A stretch of 8,575 bases of DNA, taken from the NCBI GenBank assembly GCA_028749105.1, contig JAQUQF010000061.1, positions 1-8,575 of the forward strand, written 5' to 3'. Shown piece after piece: positions 1 to 6,580 of the stretch; position 1 is the first letter of the stretch, and each line of letters begins with the position of its first letter. Under the pieces are notes generated by a model. It did no database searches. It was not told where the DNA came from and was given only the letters and a program-made list of their open reading frames with translations. The stretch is from Acidobacteriota bacterium (lineage in GTDB: Bacteria > Acidobacteriota > Aminicenantia > UBA2199). Made by a program: the position numbers and the translations under genes.

Positions 1-587
1 GGATGCGGGACGTTTTCCAGGATATAGAGAGACACATGAGATGGCACTATTGTCTTGACGACTTTAAAATTGTCCCCCACGCTCTTCGCCGTTTGGGTGG
101 GCAGGCCGATGATCAGGTCGATGCTGACATTGGCGATGCCGGCGTCCCTGGCCATGACGACCGCCTGCAGCGCTTGGGCCGCGCCATGGGTGCGCTGCAG
201 AAAACGCAGGTCACGCTCCTGGAACGACTGGGCGCCGACGCTCAGGCGGTTGACGCCCGCGGCACGGTACCCTTTAAGCAGCGCCAGGGAAAGGTCCTCG
301 GGATTGGCTTCCAGGGTGATCTCGGCGAAGCTGGACAGGTTGAAGTTTTTAGCCGCGTTCCCCAGGAGTCCCGAAACCTGGCGCGCGCTCATCAATGACG
401 GCGAACCCCCGCCGAAATAAACCGTGTTGCAGACCAGCCCGGGATCGCGGCGCAGGCGCATTTCGCGTTTCAGGCAGTCGACGTAATCGTCCGCCCGCTC
501 AACGCTGTGCTTTTTTTTGAAGAAATGGCAGTAGAAGCAGGCGCGGCGGCAGAAGGGAAAATGGATATAGAGGCCGGCCTTGCTCAA
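1..587 (-). CDS. hemW: HemW-type radical SAM haem chaperone (C-terminus outside window)
   Basis: This is the N-terminal half (195 complete codons) of a HemW/HemN-like radical SAM protein. HemW proteins bind haem and a [4Fe-4S] cluster in the cytoplasm and are thought to deliver haem to haemoproteins. Many are misannotated as oxygen-independent coproporphyrinogen III oxidase. Visible features are the opening strand GLYIHFPF, the cluster motif C13-x3-C17-x2-C20 followed by HF (HemN has a fourth Cys here, HemW does not), the SAM-binding FGGGSPS at about 58-64, ITLEANPEDL (90-99), GVNRLSVGAQSF (111-122) and SIDLIIGLP (155-163). The start is taken as TTG at 587, because it places the first strand at the usual distance from the N-terminus. 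Its TTGA overlaps the batE stop. No ATG in this frame lies between batE and the motif, and no clear Shine-Dalgarno is seen, so translation is probably coupled to batE. Family is confident; HemW rather than HemN follows from the cluster motif. Confidence 0.9.
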   Translation of the reverse strand, partial: MSKAGLYIHFPFCRRACFYCHFFKKKHSVERADDYVDCLKREMRLRRDPGLVCNTVYFGGGSPSLMSARQVSGLLGNAAKNFNLSSFAEITLEANPEDLSLALLKGYRAAGVNRLSVGAQSFQERDLRFLQRTHGAAQALQAVVMARDAGIANVSIDLIIGLPTQTAKSVGDNFKVVKTIVPSHVSLYILENVPH

Positions 588-1327
588 ATCAGGACCAGTT
601 TCTTTTTCTCGATCCAGCCGGCGATGCGCTCCGACGCCGTGACCTGCACCCAGTCGCGGCTGCGGTCGATGATGCGCACTTCCAGCCCGGGGTTGACTAT
701 GAAGAGGACGGTGTTGTCCTCACCGGGGCCGCTGCGCAACTGCGCATCCGTGTCCCAGACCACGGCGGTGTGACTTCGGTCCATGGCCGATGCGCGGCTG
801 ACATGGCAGGCAGCGAGGCCGGCGGCGACAAGCAGGGCAAAGCCCAGCGCGTAGGCGACCTTCTTGTTCCTGCCCCGGGTCAGCAGCAGGAAGATGAACA
901 CGTTGAGCAGCAGGACCGCCAGCAGCAGCAGGATGCTCAGCGCGCCCATGCTGATCCTGCTTTCCAGCGTCTGCACGGCGCGGGTGATGAAGTCGGGCTC
1001 CGGCAGCCTCGCATCGTCGCGGAAATAGCGGTTGGTCATGGCGATATTGCGGGCGATGGCGGGCTCGAGGGGGCGGAGCTTGCGGGCCTTGAGGTAGTAG
1101 ACTTTGGCCGACAGGTAGCGGCCCATTTTGTAATAGCAGTTGCCGATGTTGTACGGCACCTGCCAATCGTCGGCCTGCTTGTTTATCTCCAGGTAGCGGG
1201 CGAGAGCTTCCGGGTATTTCCCCTCCTCGTAGGCGCGGTTGGCGGCGGAAAAATCATCCCGGATCCCGGCGCCTGCTCCGCTCAGGAGCAGGGCCATGGC
1301 GGCGCAGAAAAAGATCACTTTCTTCAT
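584..1327 (-). CDS. batE: BatE-like TPR / SH3-domain membrane protein
   Basis: This 247-aa protein has four visible parts. Residues 1-21 are a signal peptide-like segment. Residues 25-100 are TPR-like helices (ANRAYEEGKYPEALARYLEI, then VPYNIGNCYYKMGRYLSAKVYYLKARKLRP). Two hydrophobic helices lie at about 126-149 and 156-174, separated by a basic loop (RGRNKK). A C-terminal SH3-like domain covers 185-247, with the typical LRSGPGEDNTVLFIVNPG and WVQV...AGWIEKKKL pattern. TPR plus two TM helices plus a bacterial SH3 domain is the BatE arrangement of Bat operons, which are known from Bacteroidetes and spirochaetes; the exact biochemical role is unsettled. The SH3 domain would be extracytoplasmic if the N-terminus is cleaved or outside. 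The ATG at 1327 overlaps the batD stop as ATGA, which supports both the start and coupling. The name rests on domain order and position. Confidence 0.85.
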   Translation of the reverse strand: MKKVIFFCAAMALLLSGAGAGIRDDFSAANRAYEEGKYPEALARYLEINKQADDWQVPYNIGNCYYKMGRYLSAKVYYLKARKLRPLEPAIARNIAMTNRYFRDDARLPEPDFITRAVQTLESRISMGALSILLLLAVLLLNVFIFLLLTRGRNKKVAYALGFALLVAAGLAACHVSRASAMDRSHTAVVWDTDAQLRSGPGEDNTVLFIVNPGLEVRIIDRSRDWVQVTASERIAGWIEKKKLVLI

Positions 1328-3123
1328 TGGCGGTTCATCTTGCTGTCGATCTCGCGGAACAGCTCCTTCAATGCCTTCAGGTCCCTCTTCAATTCCAGGG
1401 CCGATTTCTTGTGCGCGGAGAAGCGCGCCAGTTCGGACTGCCCCTTGATGAAGAGAAATTTGTCGATCGAGGTTTTCGGCACGGCATTCTCCGCCAGCAC
1501 TTCGCTGATCCGGCGATCGCCGACCTCGGAAAGGCCCAGGCCGCTTTTGGCGCAGAAGTAGCTCTCCATGGCCGGGGCGATCTCTTCGGGGGAGCGGATG
1601 CCGTCGATCCGCTTGAGCGCCCGGGCCAGGACGCGGCGGCGGCGCAGCGGCGCGCTCGTGGCGATGAAGCGGTCCCAGGCCGTGATCTTGAGCAGGACCA
1701 GCAGGTTGAAGATGAAAAGGCCGGCGAGCAGGAACGGGAACCATGCCCGGCGATGGATGGGGAGCGTGCGGGCGCGGAGCGGGCCGCTGCGGATGAAATC
1801 GATGTCCTCGCCCTTCTGGATGACGGCACTGCCTGGCAGGGTGCGCTCCAGTCCGGAAGGGGCCTTCTCGCCGCTGACCTGGATGCGGATGGGGGCGCTG
1901 CGCAGGCTGACGACGGCGCGCCGGGACGGGTCGAAATAACGGAACTCGAGGGCCGGGAAGGTGGCCTCCCCCTTCTGCTTGAAGGCGACCGGGATCTCGG
2001 CGCGCAGGATGCCGGTCATGGCCGCGGGGGAATAGGCGGTCTCCTGGGAGATCTTGGCCGGGTAGACCTGAACCATGCCGCTGCCGGGCACCTGGGGCGG
2101 GATGACGGCCTTGCAGTTGCCCGTGCCGCTGATCCTCATGCGCAGGGTGACGATCTCGTTGACGTCGGCCTTCTCCCCGGGGGACTCCAGCGCGAAGGAA
2201 AACTGACCGACCGGCAGCCCGGCGGCGGATGCCGGCGGCTCGCTTACCTGGACGTTGACCTCCTGGGTCGAGCGGCGGAGCGGTTGGCTGCCGAAGAACG
2301 CCGCCCCGGCGTCCGCCAGCTGCAGCTCGAACTGCAGGGAGGGGATGCTCAGGTTGCCGCTCTCGCTGGCGAAAAGCGCCGCTTTGCGGACCTCGTAGAC
2401 CTGGTAGATGACGCCGTTGACGTTCTCGCTGGTGGGCGAAATGGACTGGGGCACCGGGAACCACTCCTGCCAGAAGCCGGCAAACGAAGCGCTGGAAAGC
2501 ATGTTCACCGCCTCGATGCGGCTGCGGGTATAGAGCAGGACGCGGAAGAGCAGCTGTTCGCCCTTGAGGCAGGACGTCTTGGACAGGACGGCGCGCAGAT
2601 AGGCTTCGACCTTCTGCGGCTGGCGGTCCCGGAAAGGGGAGGCGAAGAAGTCGTCGTCGAACAGCGAGGGCTGCCCGGGGCGGGTCGTGCTGCCCGTTGC
2701 CAGGCTGCCCTTGACCACCTCGATTGTGAAGGCCTGGGTGCGGTACTCGCGCCCCTGGTGGCGGTAGCGCGCTTCGGGAAGCTCGAGCCGGCCGACGCGC
2801 GTGGGCATCAGGTAATAGGTGAAGCGGATGGAGGTTGTGCTGGCGCCGTTGCGAAGCTGGAACTCGGAACTGCGCGACGTCTGCAGCACCTTGAAATCGT
2901 CGAGGTACGACAGGTCGGGCTGGGCGGGATTATCGATGTTGCTGAAGGTCAGGGTATAGAGCAGGGTGTCGTCGAGCCCGATCTTCTCCGAGCTGATTTC
3001 GGCCGTGACCCCGGCGTCGGCCCCGGCCGATGCCGCCGGAATGGCCAGGACGGCGAAAATGACGGCAGGGGCCAGAAAAAAAGCCGGCAGGGAAATGATC
3101 AGCGATCTACCAGTCTTTTTCAT
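1324..3123 (-). CDS. batD: BatD family envelope protein
   Basis: This 599-aa protein starts with a basic N-terminus and a hydrophobic signal (residues 7-32), followed by a long extracytoplasmic beta-rich region. Its first part (about 38-138) contains AEISSEKIGLDDTLLYTLTFSN and the FTYYLMPTRVGRLELPEARY block, and matches the BatD (oxygen tolerance) domain pattern. A second similar module follows at 172-295 (VEAYLRAVLSKTSCLKGEQL, GNLSIPSLQFELQL), and a third at about 304-417 (VNEIVTLRMRISGTGNCKAVIPP). One membrane helix lies at about 460-482, followed by a basic cytoplasmic tail of about 115 residues rich in Lys, Arg and Glu. Length and layout are normal for BatD. The start at 3123 lies 17 bp inside the end of batC, and the stop overlaps the batE start. 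The likely role is a membrane partner of the VWA and TPR proteins encoded beside it; this is inferred from context. Confidence 0.88.
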   Translation of the reverse strand: MKKTGRSLIISLPAFFLAPAVIFAVLAIPAASAGADAGVTAEISSEKIGLDDTLLYTLTFSNIDNPAQPDLSYLDDFKVLQTSRSSEFQLRNGASTTSIRFTYYLMPTRVGRLELPEARYRHQGREYRTQAFTIEVVKGSLATGSTTRPGQPSLFDDDFFASPFRDRQPQKVEAYLRAVLSKTSCLKGEQLLFRVLLYTRSRIEAVNMLSSASFAGFWQEWFPVPQSISPTSENVNGVIYQVYEVRKAALFASESGNLSIPSLQFELQLADAGAAFFGSQPLRRSTQEVNVQVSEPPASAAGLPVGQFSFALESPGEKADVNEIVTLRMRISGTGNCKAVIPPQVPGSGMVQVYPAKISQETAYSPAAMTGILRAEIPVAFKQKGEATFPALEFRYFDPSRRAVVSLRSAPIRIQVSGEKAPSGLERTLPGSAVIQKGEDIDFIRSGPLRARTLPIHRRAWFPFLLAGLFIFNLLVLLKITAWDRFIATSAPLRRRRVLARALKRIDGIRSPEEIAPAMESYFCAKSGLGLSEVGDRRISEVLAENAVPKTSIDKFLFIKGQSELARFSAHKKSALELKRDLKALKELFREIDSKMNRQ

Positions 3124-3703
3124 TGCGTGCCGGGGCGACCTTGCGCTTCTTCTTTTCCATCTGCTGCTTCTCGTTCTGGTTGAGGAACTGCATCATGGCT
3201 TCGTACTTCTGCTTCTGCTTCTCGGCCTCGGCCCGGGCGTCCTGCTGCTGCTCCTGCTGCTGCGGCTGTTGCTGCTGCTCGCGGATCTTCTTCAGGGTCA
3301 GCTCGAAGTTCTTCTTGCACTGGACATCGTCGGGCGCCAGCTGCAGGCTGCGCTTGTAGCTTTCCAGGGCCTTGGGGAACTGCCCCAGGCGGTAGTAGGC
3401 GTTGCCCAGGTTGTAGTGCAGGCCGGCGCGGGCGGGGCCGAGCTTGGACTCGTCCATATTGGAGAACTCGTCGGCGGCTTCCTTGTATTTCTTCAGCTGG
3501 TAAAGGGCGGCGGCGGTGTTGTTCTTCAATTGCTGGGCATCGGGCTTCAGTCCCTTGGCCGAGAGGAACTGTTCCAGGGCGGCGGCGAACTTCCCCTGGC
3601 GGTAGGCCTCGACCCCCTTCTGGTTGCGGCGCGCGGCCGGCTCGAACCAGTGCCAGCCCGGCAGCAGGGAGCACAGCAGCAACAGGATCAGCTTTTTCGC
3701 CAT
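3107..3703 (-). CDS. batC: BatC-like TPR protein with Gln-rich coiled tail
   Basis: This 198-aa protein begins with a hydrophobic stretch (KKLILLLLCSLLPGWHWF, 3-20), probably a signal or anchor. C11 followed by SLLPG is not a convincing lipobox. TPR repeats follow at about 24-53 (NQKGVEAYRQGKFAAALEQF), 58-82 and 93-126 (AGLHYNLGNAYYRLGQFPKALESYKRSLQLAP). The C-terminal third (140-185) is a Gln/Lys/Glu-rich, probably coiled-coil tail ending in a basic patch. Short TPR proteins with such a tail between a VWA gene and batD correspond to BatC. Its start lies 16 bp inside the end of batB and its end overlaps the batD start, so all are read from one transcript. TPRs suggest a scaffold role in the Bat complex; this is inference. 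Confidence 0.83.
   Translation of the reverse strand: MAKKLILLLLCSLLPGWHWFEPAARRNQKGVEAYRQGKFAAALEQFLSAKGLKPDAQQLKNNTAAALYQLKKYKEAADEFSNMDESKLGPARAGLHYNLGNAYYRLGQFPKALESYKRSLQLAPDDVQCKKNFELTLKKIREQQQQPQQQEQQQDARAEAEKQKQKYEAMMQFLNQNEKQQMEKKKRKVAPARNEKDW
3242..3277 (-). repeat. Short CAG/CAA-rich tract encoding poly-Gln in batC
   Basis: A run of CAG/CAA codons with two interruptions (Pro, Glu) encodes the Gln-rich tail at residues 143-154 of BatC. The repeat is imperfect but dominated by CAG, so it could vary in length between strains by slippage without breaking the frame, since the units are 3 bp. Confidence 0.6.
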
Positions 3704-4698
3704 GCGATCCTCCGGTCGCTGAGGGCCATTTCGCCGGCCAGCAGGAGCACGGCCAGCAGCAGGGGAAAGGCGAAGCGGTCAATCTTGCGGCTGCGAACCT
3801 TGCGCGCCAGTTGCCGGCGCTCGAAGGAACGCAGGATGCCCACCAGCGGGGCGATCCCGGAGGCGGAGCTCAGGCGGTAGTATTGGCCGCCGCAATCGGC
3901 GGCGATGCGAGCCAGCGTCGACTCCTCCAGCTGCGACTTGACGATGCCTCCCTGCTTGTCCTTTTTCCAGCCCGTAGTTTTGCCCGCGGCGTCGCGGATG
4001 GGGATCGGCGCCCCGCCCGGGGCCCCGACACCGACGGTGAAGACGGTGACCTGCTGCTTCTGCAGCTCCTTGACCGCCTCGGGCCAGCCCTGCTCCTGGT
4101 CCTCGCCGTCTGTAATCAGGATGGCCACCTTCTGGCTGGTGCGGGAGGTGCGGAACAGGCGCGTGGCCAGGGTGAAACCCTTGGCGAAGTCGGTCCCCTG
4201 CTCCTCCTCCGGGCTGGGAGCGGAAGCCGATGCCAGAAGCTTGAAGGCCTCGTAATCGAGGGTGGGCGGGCACTGCACGTAGGCCGTGCCGGCGAAGTTG
4301 ACCTGGCTGACCATGTCGGTGCGCAAGGCGTCGACGACGGCCACGATCAGGTTTTTTGCCACCTCCAGGCGCGAGGGCTGCAGGTCCTCGGCGTTCATCG
4401 ACGCCGAGGTGTCGAGAAGGAAAACGATCTCCAGCCCGCGGATGTCCATGCTCTCGAAGCGCTCCCCCCATTGCGGCCGGGCCAGGGCCAGGACGAGGAA
4501 GGCGAACGAAGCCAGCAGCATTCCCGCCTTGAAGAAATCGATCTCGCGGCCGCCGCGCACGACGGTCGAGGCCTGGGCTTCTTCGGCGATGAACTCGCGC
4601 AGGATCTGCCTCTTTTTGCGGTAGTTGTGGATGACCAGGATCGTGAAGGGGACGAGCAGGAGCAGCAGGAACAGAGCGTAGGGATAGGCAAAACTCAT
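3688..4698 (-). CDS. batB: BatA/BatB-type VWA-domain membrane protein
   Basis: This 336-aa protein has the standard BatA/BatB layout: TM helix 5-24, a short basic loop, TM helix about 57-73, a von Willebrand factor A domain (about 88-290) and a closing hydrophobic helix (308-323). The VWA metal site (MIDAS) is intact: D96-x-S98-x-S100 in LLDTSASM, T169 in QGTDF, and D197 in ILITDGED. The domain should bind a divalent metal and a protein ligand. ALARPQWG before the domain and the extended loop GAPIPIRDAAGKTTGWKKDKQG are also typical of the family. I call it BatB because batC follows directly, but BatA and BatB cannot be separated with certainty by eye. It is the first gene of the run, with a promoter 54 nt upstream. 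No second VWA gene, moxR or DUF58 gene precedes it. Confidence 0.88.
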   Translation of the reverse strand: MSFAYPYALFLLLLLVPFTILVIHNYRKKRQILREFIAEEAQASTVVRGGREIDFFKAGMLLASFAFLVLALARPQWGERFESMDIRGLEIVFLLDTSASMNAEDLQPSRLEVAKNLIVAVVDALRTDMVSQVNFAGTAYVQCPPTLDYEAFKLLASASAPSPEEEQGTDFAKGFTLATRLFRTSRTSQKVAILITDGEDQEQGWPEAVKELQKQQVTVFTVGVGAPGGAPIPIRDAAGKTTGWKKDKQGGIVKSQLEESTLARIAADCGGQYYRLSSASGIAPLVGILRSFERRQLARKVRSRKIDRFAFPLLLAVLLLAGEMALSDRRIAWRKS

Positions 4699-4751
4699 GA
4701 TATCCCGTCGATGGCCGTTGGCGTTGATGTTGGTGCCATTTTTTCCCAGTC

Positions 4752-4760
4752 ATTATAGCA
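4752..4760 (-). promoter_or_regulatory. Extended -10 promoter of the bat-hemW operon
   Basis: Read on the minus strand, TGCTATAAT is a perfect TATAAT (4757 down to 4752) with the extended -10 TGn in front. The -35 is weak: the best candidates (CTTTCA or TTCATT, spacing 18 or 16) match only 3 of 6, which is tolerated in extended -10 promoters. Transcription would begin near 4745, leaving a leader of about 47 nt before batB. Confidence 0.6.
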
Positions 4761-4797
4761 AAATGATACGATGAATGAAAGATTCCCCCCCGCCCCA

Positions 4798-4817
4798 TCC
4801 CCTGAAAGAGAAGGGGA
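4798..4817. repeat. Small inverted repeat in divergent intergenic region
   Basis: TCCCCT and AGGGGA form a 6-bp stem around an 8-nt loop, just after a C-rich run (4785-4796). It lies between the divergent bat promoter and the 4894 gene. There is no T-run, so it is not a convincing terminator. It may be a decayed palindromic repeat. Confidence 0.3.
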
Positions 4818-4834
4818 GAAGATCGACATTTCGA

Positions 4835-4863
4835 TTCCAAAGCGTTACCATATTTTTTAAAAT
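4835..4863 (+). promoter_or_regulatory. Possible promoter of the 4894 gene
   Basis: TTCCAA (4835-4840) and TAAAAT (4858-4863) are separated by 17 nt, with an AT-rich stretch at the -10. The -10 matches 5 of 6 and the -35 only 3 of 6. The start point would fall near 4870, giving a leader of about 24 nt that contains the GGAGG site. Confidence 0.35.
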
Positions 4864-4879
4864 GTTGAAACTGGAATCG

Positions 4880-4922
4880 GGAGGATGGGAGAAATGAAAA
4901 AAGATTACCCGCGCTTTTTTGC
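4880..4922 (+). repeat. Duplicated RBS + N-terminal codon module, copy 1
   Basis: This segment matches 6874-6916 at 38 of 43 positions. The first 22 bases are identical, then one mismatch, then GATTAC. It contains GGAGG (4880-4884), a first ATG at 4885 and the preferred ATG at 4894, which is 9 nt after GGAGG, and encodes KKDYxRFFA. The ATG at 4885 touches GGAGG and is unlikely to be used. Confidence 0.85.
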
Positions 4923-5715
4923 AATGATAAAATGGATGATGGGTTTGCTGGCGGTGTGCTCTCTGTCGTTGTTGGCGGTTGAGTACGACGCGGAAAGGAT
5001 CGTCAATGATTTTGCGAAGCTGTTCAAGCTGGAAACATTTGAATACGACGGGGAAAAATCATTATCTGTCGTTGTCAATCAAACCAGTGATTCGGAGTAT
5101 GGGGATCTGCTTAAACAGTTTTCCCCTTATATCGCGATGATCAACCAATTGGCGGAAACGCATAAAATGTGTTCCTCTTTAAATGGCCTGGGGCCGGCGG
5201 AGGCAGAAGCGGCATTAATGAAACAGCTTCGTGAGCACCCGCTCTTGAAAAAAGAGCTGCTTCCGCTCATGGCCAGATATTTAAAGGCCAAGGGCCATTC
5301 CGTGAACGCGGTCATCGAGCCCAGGCTTGAATATAACATGGAAATGCTGCTGCCTATCGCCGCCAGATTTTTTTATCCCCACCTGGTAAATGATAAATTT
5401 CGTTTGCATATATGCGTGGGAATAAACGGGCTCAAGACATTGAATCCCGAACCGCCGGCAGCGCTTGCCGCCTTCAGCTTCCAAGCTATTAGCAAGGGCC
5501 TTGCTGCCAACCGGCCGGATACCGTCGAATTTGTCGACCATATTAATAAAAAATGGCAAGAAAAAGATGGCCAGGATATTCAGGTCTTTCAAAAGGAAAT
5601 CTGGCAATGGCTGGAGATCCATCCGAAATTGAAAGGCCTCTTGTGGGAGGAATACGAGCAGGTAAAAGACACCCTTCCCTTTATCCTAAAAGCAGCAGAA
5701 GAAGATGCCATTTAA
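4894..5715 (+). CDS. Exported or membrane-anchored protein, unknown function
   Basis: I do not recognise this 273-aa protein. It has a basic N-terminus (MKKDYPRFFAMIKW) and one hydrophobic segment (about 12-28, MGLLAVCSLSLLA), consistent with a signal peptide or N-terminal anchor. The remainder is soluble, mostly helical and charged, with two Cys (93, 174) and Trp/aromatic-rich stretches near the C-terminus (WQEKD, EIWQWLEIHPKLKGLLWEEYEQ). No catalytic motif stands out. The start at 4894 is chosen over 4885 because GGAGG has normal spacing only to 4894. It is divergent from the bat operon. Its codons are more AT-rich than those of the flanking GC-rich genes, which fits an accessory gene. The first ten residues are nearly those of the small protein at 6888, at the DNA level as well, while the rest is unrelated. 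Confidence 0.75.
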   Translation: MKKDYPRFFAMIKWMMGLLAVCSLSLLAVEYDAERIVNDFAKLFKLETFEYDGEKSLSVVVNQTSDSEYGDLLKQFSPYIAMINQLAETHKMCSSLNGLGPAEAEAALMKQLREHPLLKKELLPLMARYLKAKGHSVNAVIEPRLEYNMEMLLPIAARFFYPHLVNDKFRLHICVGINGLKTLNPEPPAALAAFSFQAISKGLAANRPDTVEFVDHINKKWQEKDGQDIQVFQKEIWQWLEIHPKLKGLLWEEYEQVKDTLPFILKAAEEDAI

Positions 5716-5780
5716 ATTTGAAACAAGTATTAAAATATATCGAAATCATTTCAAAAAGTGCCATTTTAATCAATTGAAGA

Positions 5781-5829
5781 TGACTTAAAGACTTGACAGC
5801 TTGTTTAAGTCAACTATATTTGACTTAAA
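5781..5829. promoter_or_regulatory. Three-half-site operator (TGACTTAAA)
   Basis: TTTAAGTCAA (5804-5813) and TTGACTTAAA (5820-5829) are perfect inverted 10-mers separated by CTATAT. A third half-site, TGACTTAAA, is at 5781-5789 and forms a further 9-bp inverted pair with 5804-5812. The arrangement brackets the promoter at 5793-5820, as expected for binding of a dimeric repressor. No regulator gene is visible in the window. Confidence 0.6.
5793..5820 (+). promoter_or_regulatory. Sigma70-like promoter inside the operator
   Basis: TTGACA (5793-5798) is a perfect -35, followed after 16 nt by TATATT (5815-5820), a 5/6 -10 located in the loop of the TTTAAGTCAA palindrome. The predicted start is near 5827. 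The next ORF downstream is the short one at 5898. Confidence 0.6.
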
Positions 5830-5897
5830 AGCAGCAGGCATATTCCCGAAAACCTTGACAATAAAGGCCCAATCGGTTAAACCTTAAACAAATCGTC

Positions 5898-6011
5898 ATG
5901 AGTAAAACCTATGATCAGGGACGGGAAGAAATCGCCAAGTTGTGCAAGTACTTTGCCGACAACCGAGAGCAGTTTCATAAGTGCCTGCCCCTTTGCGTCG
6001 ACATAGTATGA
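5898..6011 (+). pseudogene. Short ORF, possible N-terminal stump of a larger gene
   Basis: This ORF has 37 codons and starts MSKTYDQGREEIAKLCKYF. The text up to about residue 28 (ADNREQFHK) reads like real coding sequence. From memory it resembles the N-terminus of large type II restriction-methylase (Eco57I-like) proteins, where a helix of this kind precedes the nuclease domain; this is a weak recollection and not a firm assignment. The last residues (CLPLCVDIV) do not continue the pattern, and a REP palindrome begins 10-19 nt after the stop. It follows the operator-promoter at 5781-5829 and has no clear RBS. The simplest reading is a truncated gene left behind beside REP insertions. An intact small peptide gene is the alternative. 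Confidence 0.35.
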
Positions 6012-6020
6012 TCGATCAAA

Positions 6021-6055
6021 AAGAAAGATGGGCGGACACGGGGGTCCGCCCCTAC
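6021..6055 (-). repeat. REP palindrome, variant A (copy 1)
   Basis: The stem is GGGCGGAC (6030-6037) / GTCCGCCC (6044-6051), then CTAC. The 35 bp here are identical to 6205-6239. Read on the minus strand it begins GTAGGGGCGGAC, the orientation opposite to variant B. This copy is unpaired. Confidence 0.85.
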
Positions 6056-6090
6056 GAAACATAGAAGGCATGATGCAATTGTGTATTTGT

Positions 6091-6120
6091 GATGTTTATT
6101 TGGATGAATTCGTAACATGA
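6091..6120 (+). pseudogene. Possible fossil fragment of a second RAYT transposase
   Basis: Translation gives DVYLDEFV followed by a frame break at ACATG. The intact transposase nearby has GVTLDEFVIM at 6449-6478, immediately before its HUH motif, and the nucleotides GAATTCGT plus CATG are shared. It lies between REP copies 1 and 2, where a decayed RAYT would be expected. The match is short and could be chance. Confidence 0.25.
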
Positions 6121-6152
6121 TGGATCAGGCAATTAGATTTTACGGTTTTTGT

Positions 6153-6180
6153 GTAGGGGCAGGCCCCCGTGCCTGCCCCT
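6153..6180 (+). repeat. REP palindrome, variant B (copy 2)
   Basis: Stem AGGGGCAGGC (6155-6164) / GCCTGCCCCT (6171-6180) with a 6-nt loop, preceded by GT. It pairs with the inverted variant A copy 33 nt downstream, forming a BIME-like unit just upstream of the transposase. Confidence 0.85.
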
Positions 6181-6204
6181 TTTGTTTTCATCAGGTCGTG
6201 CGGC

Positions 6205-6239
6205 AAGAAAGATGGGCGGACACGGGGGTCCGCCCCTAC
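6205..6239 (-). repeat. REP palindrome, variant A (copy 3)
   Basis: Stem GGGCGGAC (6214-6221) / GTCCGCCC (6228-6235), identical over 35 bp to copy 1 including the flank AAGAAAGAT. It ends 5 nt before the transposase ATG and may form a hairpin at its translation start. Confidence 0.85.
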
Positions 6240-6511
6240 AGATAATGCATGCAATTCCGGAAATCCGCGGTCGGCGATCGATCCGCCTCAGGGGCTGGGA
6301 CTATTCTTCGCCGGGATGGTATTTTGTTACCCTCTGTGTCCAGAACCGAGAATGCCTGTTTGGAAAAATCACGAACAATAAAATAAATCTCATCGCTGCC
6401 GGCAGGATGATCGAAAAGATCTGGCTGGAATTGCCAGACAAATATCCGGGAGTTACATTAGACGAATTCGTTATCATGCCCAATCATGTTCATGGAATTC
6501 TTGGTATTTAC

Positions 6512-6538
6512 GTAGGGGCAGGCCCCTGTGCCTGCCCT
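6512..6538 (+). repeat. REP palindrome, variant B (copy 4), inside the RAYT gene
   Basis: GTAGGGGCAGGCC at 6512 with stem GGGCAGGC (6516-6523) / GCCTGCCC (6530-6537). It is read in frame as VGAGPCACP within the transposase, between the HUH motif and the FKTLT helix. Confidence 0.85.
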
Positions 6539-6580
6539 TCTGGTTCGTCTGACCGAAAGGATATGGTCGTTCAGAAAGAC

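Noticed and set aside
3..420. Plus-strand ORFs at the left edge
   Set aside because: They are antisense to hemW, which shows the cluster motif and SAM-binding motif in the minus frame.
1327..3183. Plus-strand ORF of 618 codons opposite batD
   Set aside because: A GC-rich antisense shadow: composition is Ala/Gly/Asp/Leu-biased with no domain, while the minus strand encodes a full BatD.
3779..4924. Long minus-strand ORF (381 codons) across batB and the intergenic region
   Set aside because: It is Pro/Gly/Arg-rich out-of-frame translation of the batB sequence, which has an intact VWA domain in the other frame.
5855..5882. Second promoter (TTGACA then TTAAAC) before the 5898 ORF
   Set aside because: The -35 is perfect but the -10 matches only 3 of 6, and the promoter at 5793 is much better.
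5877..6071. 64-codon minus-strand ORF over the 5898 region
   Set aside because: Its N-terminal part is REP translation (RRGGPPCPP) and it has no RBS; the remainder is antisense to the more coding-like plus-strand ORF.
6153..6184. GC hairpin followed by TTTTG as a rho-independent terminator
   Set aside because: The stem is a REP copy found in several places, also inside a coding sequence, and the T run is short and interrupted; it may terminate incidentally but I do not annotate it as one.
6021..6239. CRISPR array from the repeated 35-bp sequence
   Set aside because: Only two identical copies, 149 nt apart, each a strong hairpin in REP form, with no regular spacers and no cas genes.
6149..6244. 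Upstream extension of the RAYT reading frame before the ATG at 6245
   Set aside because: This stretch is translation of the REP palindromes (RGRPPCLP, GGHGGPPLQ). The conserved transposase sequence begins after 6245.
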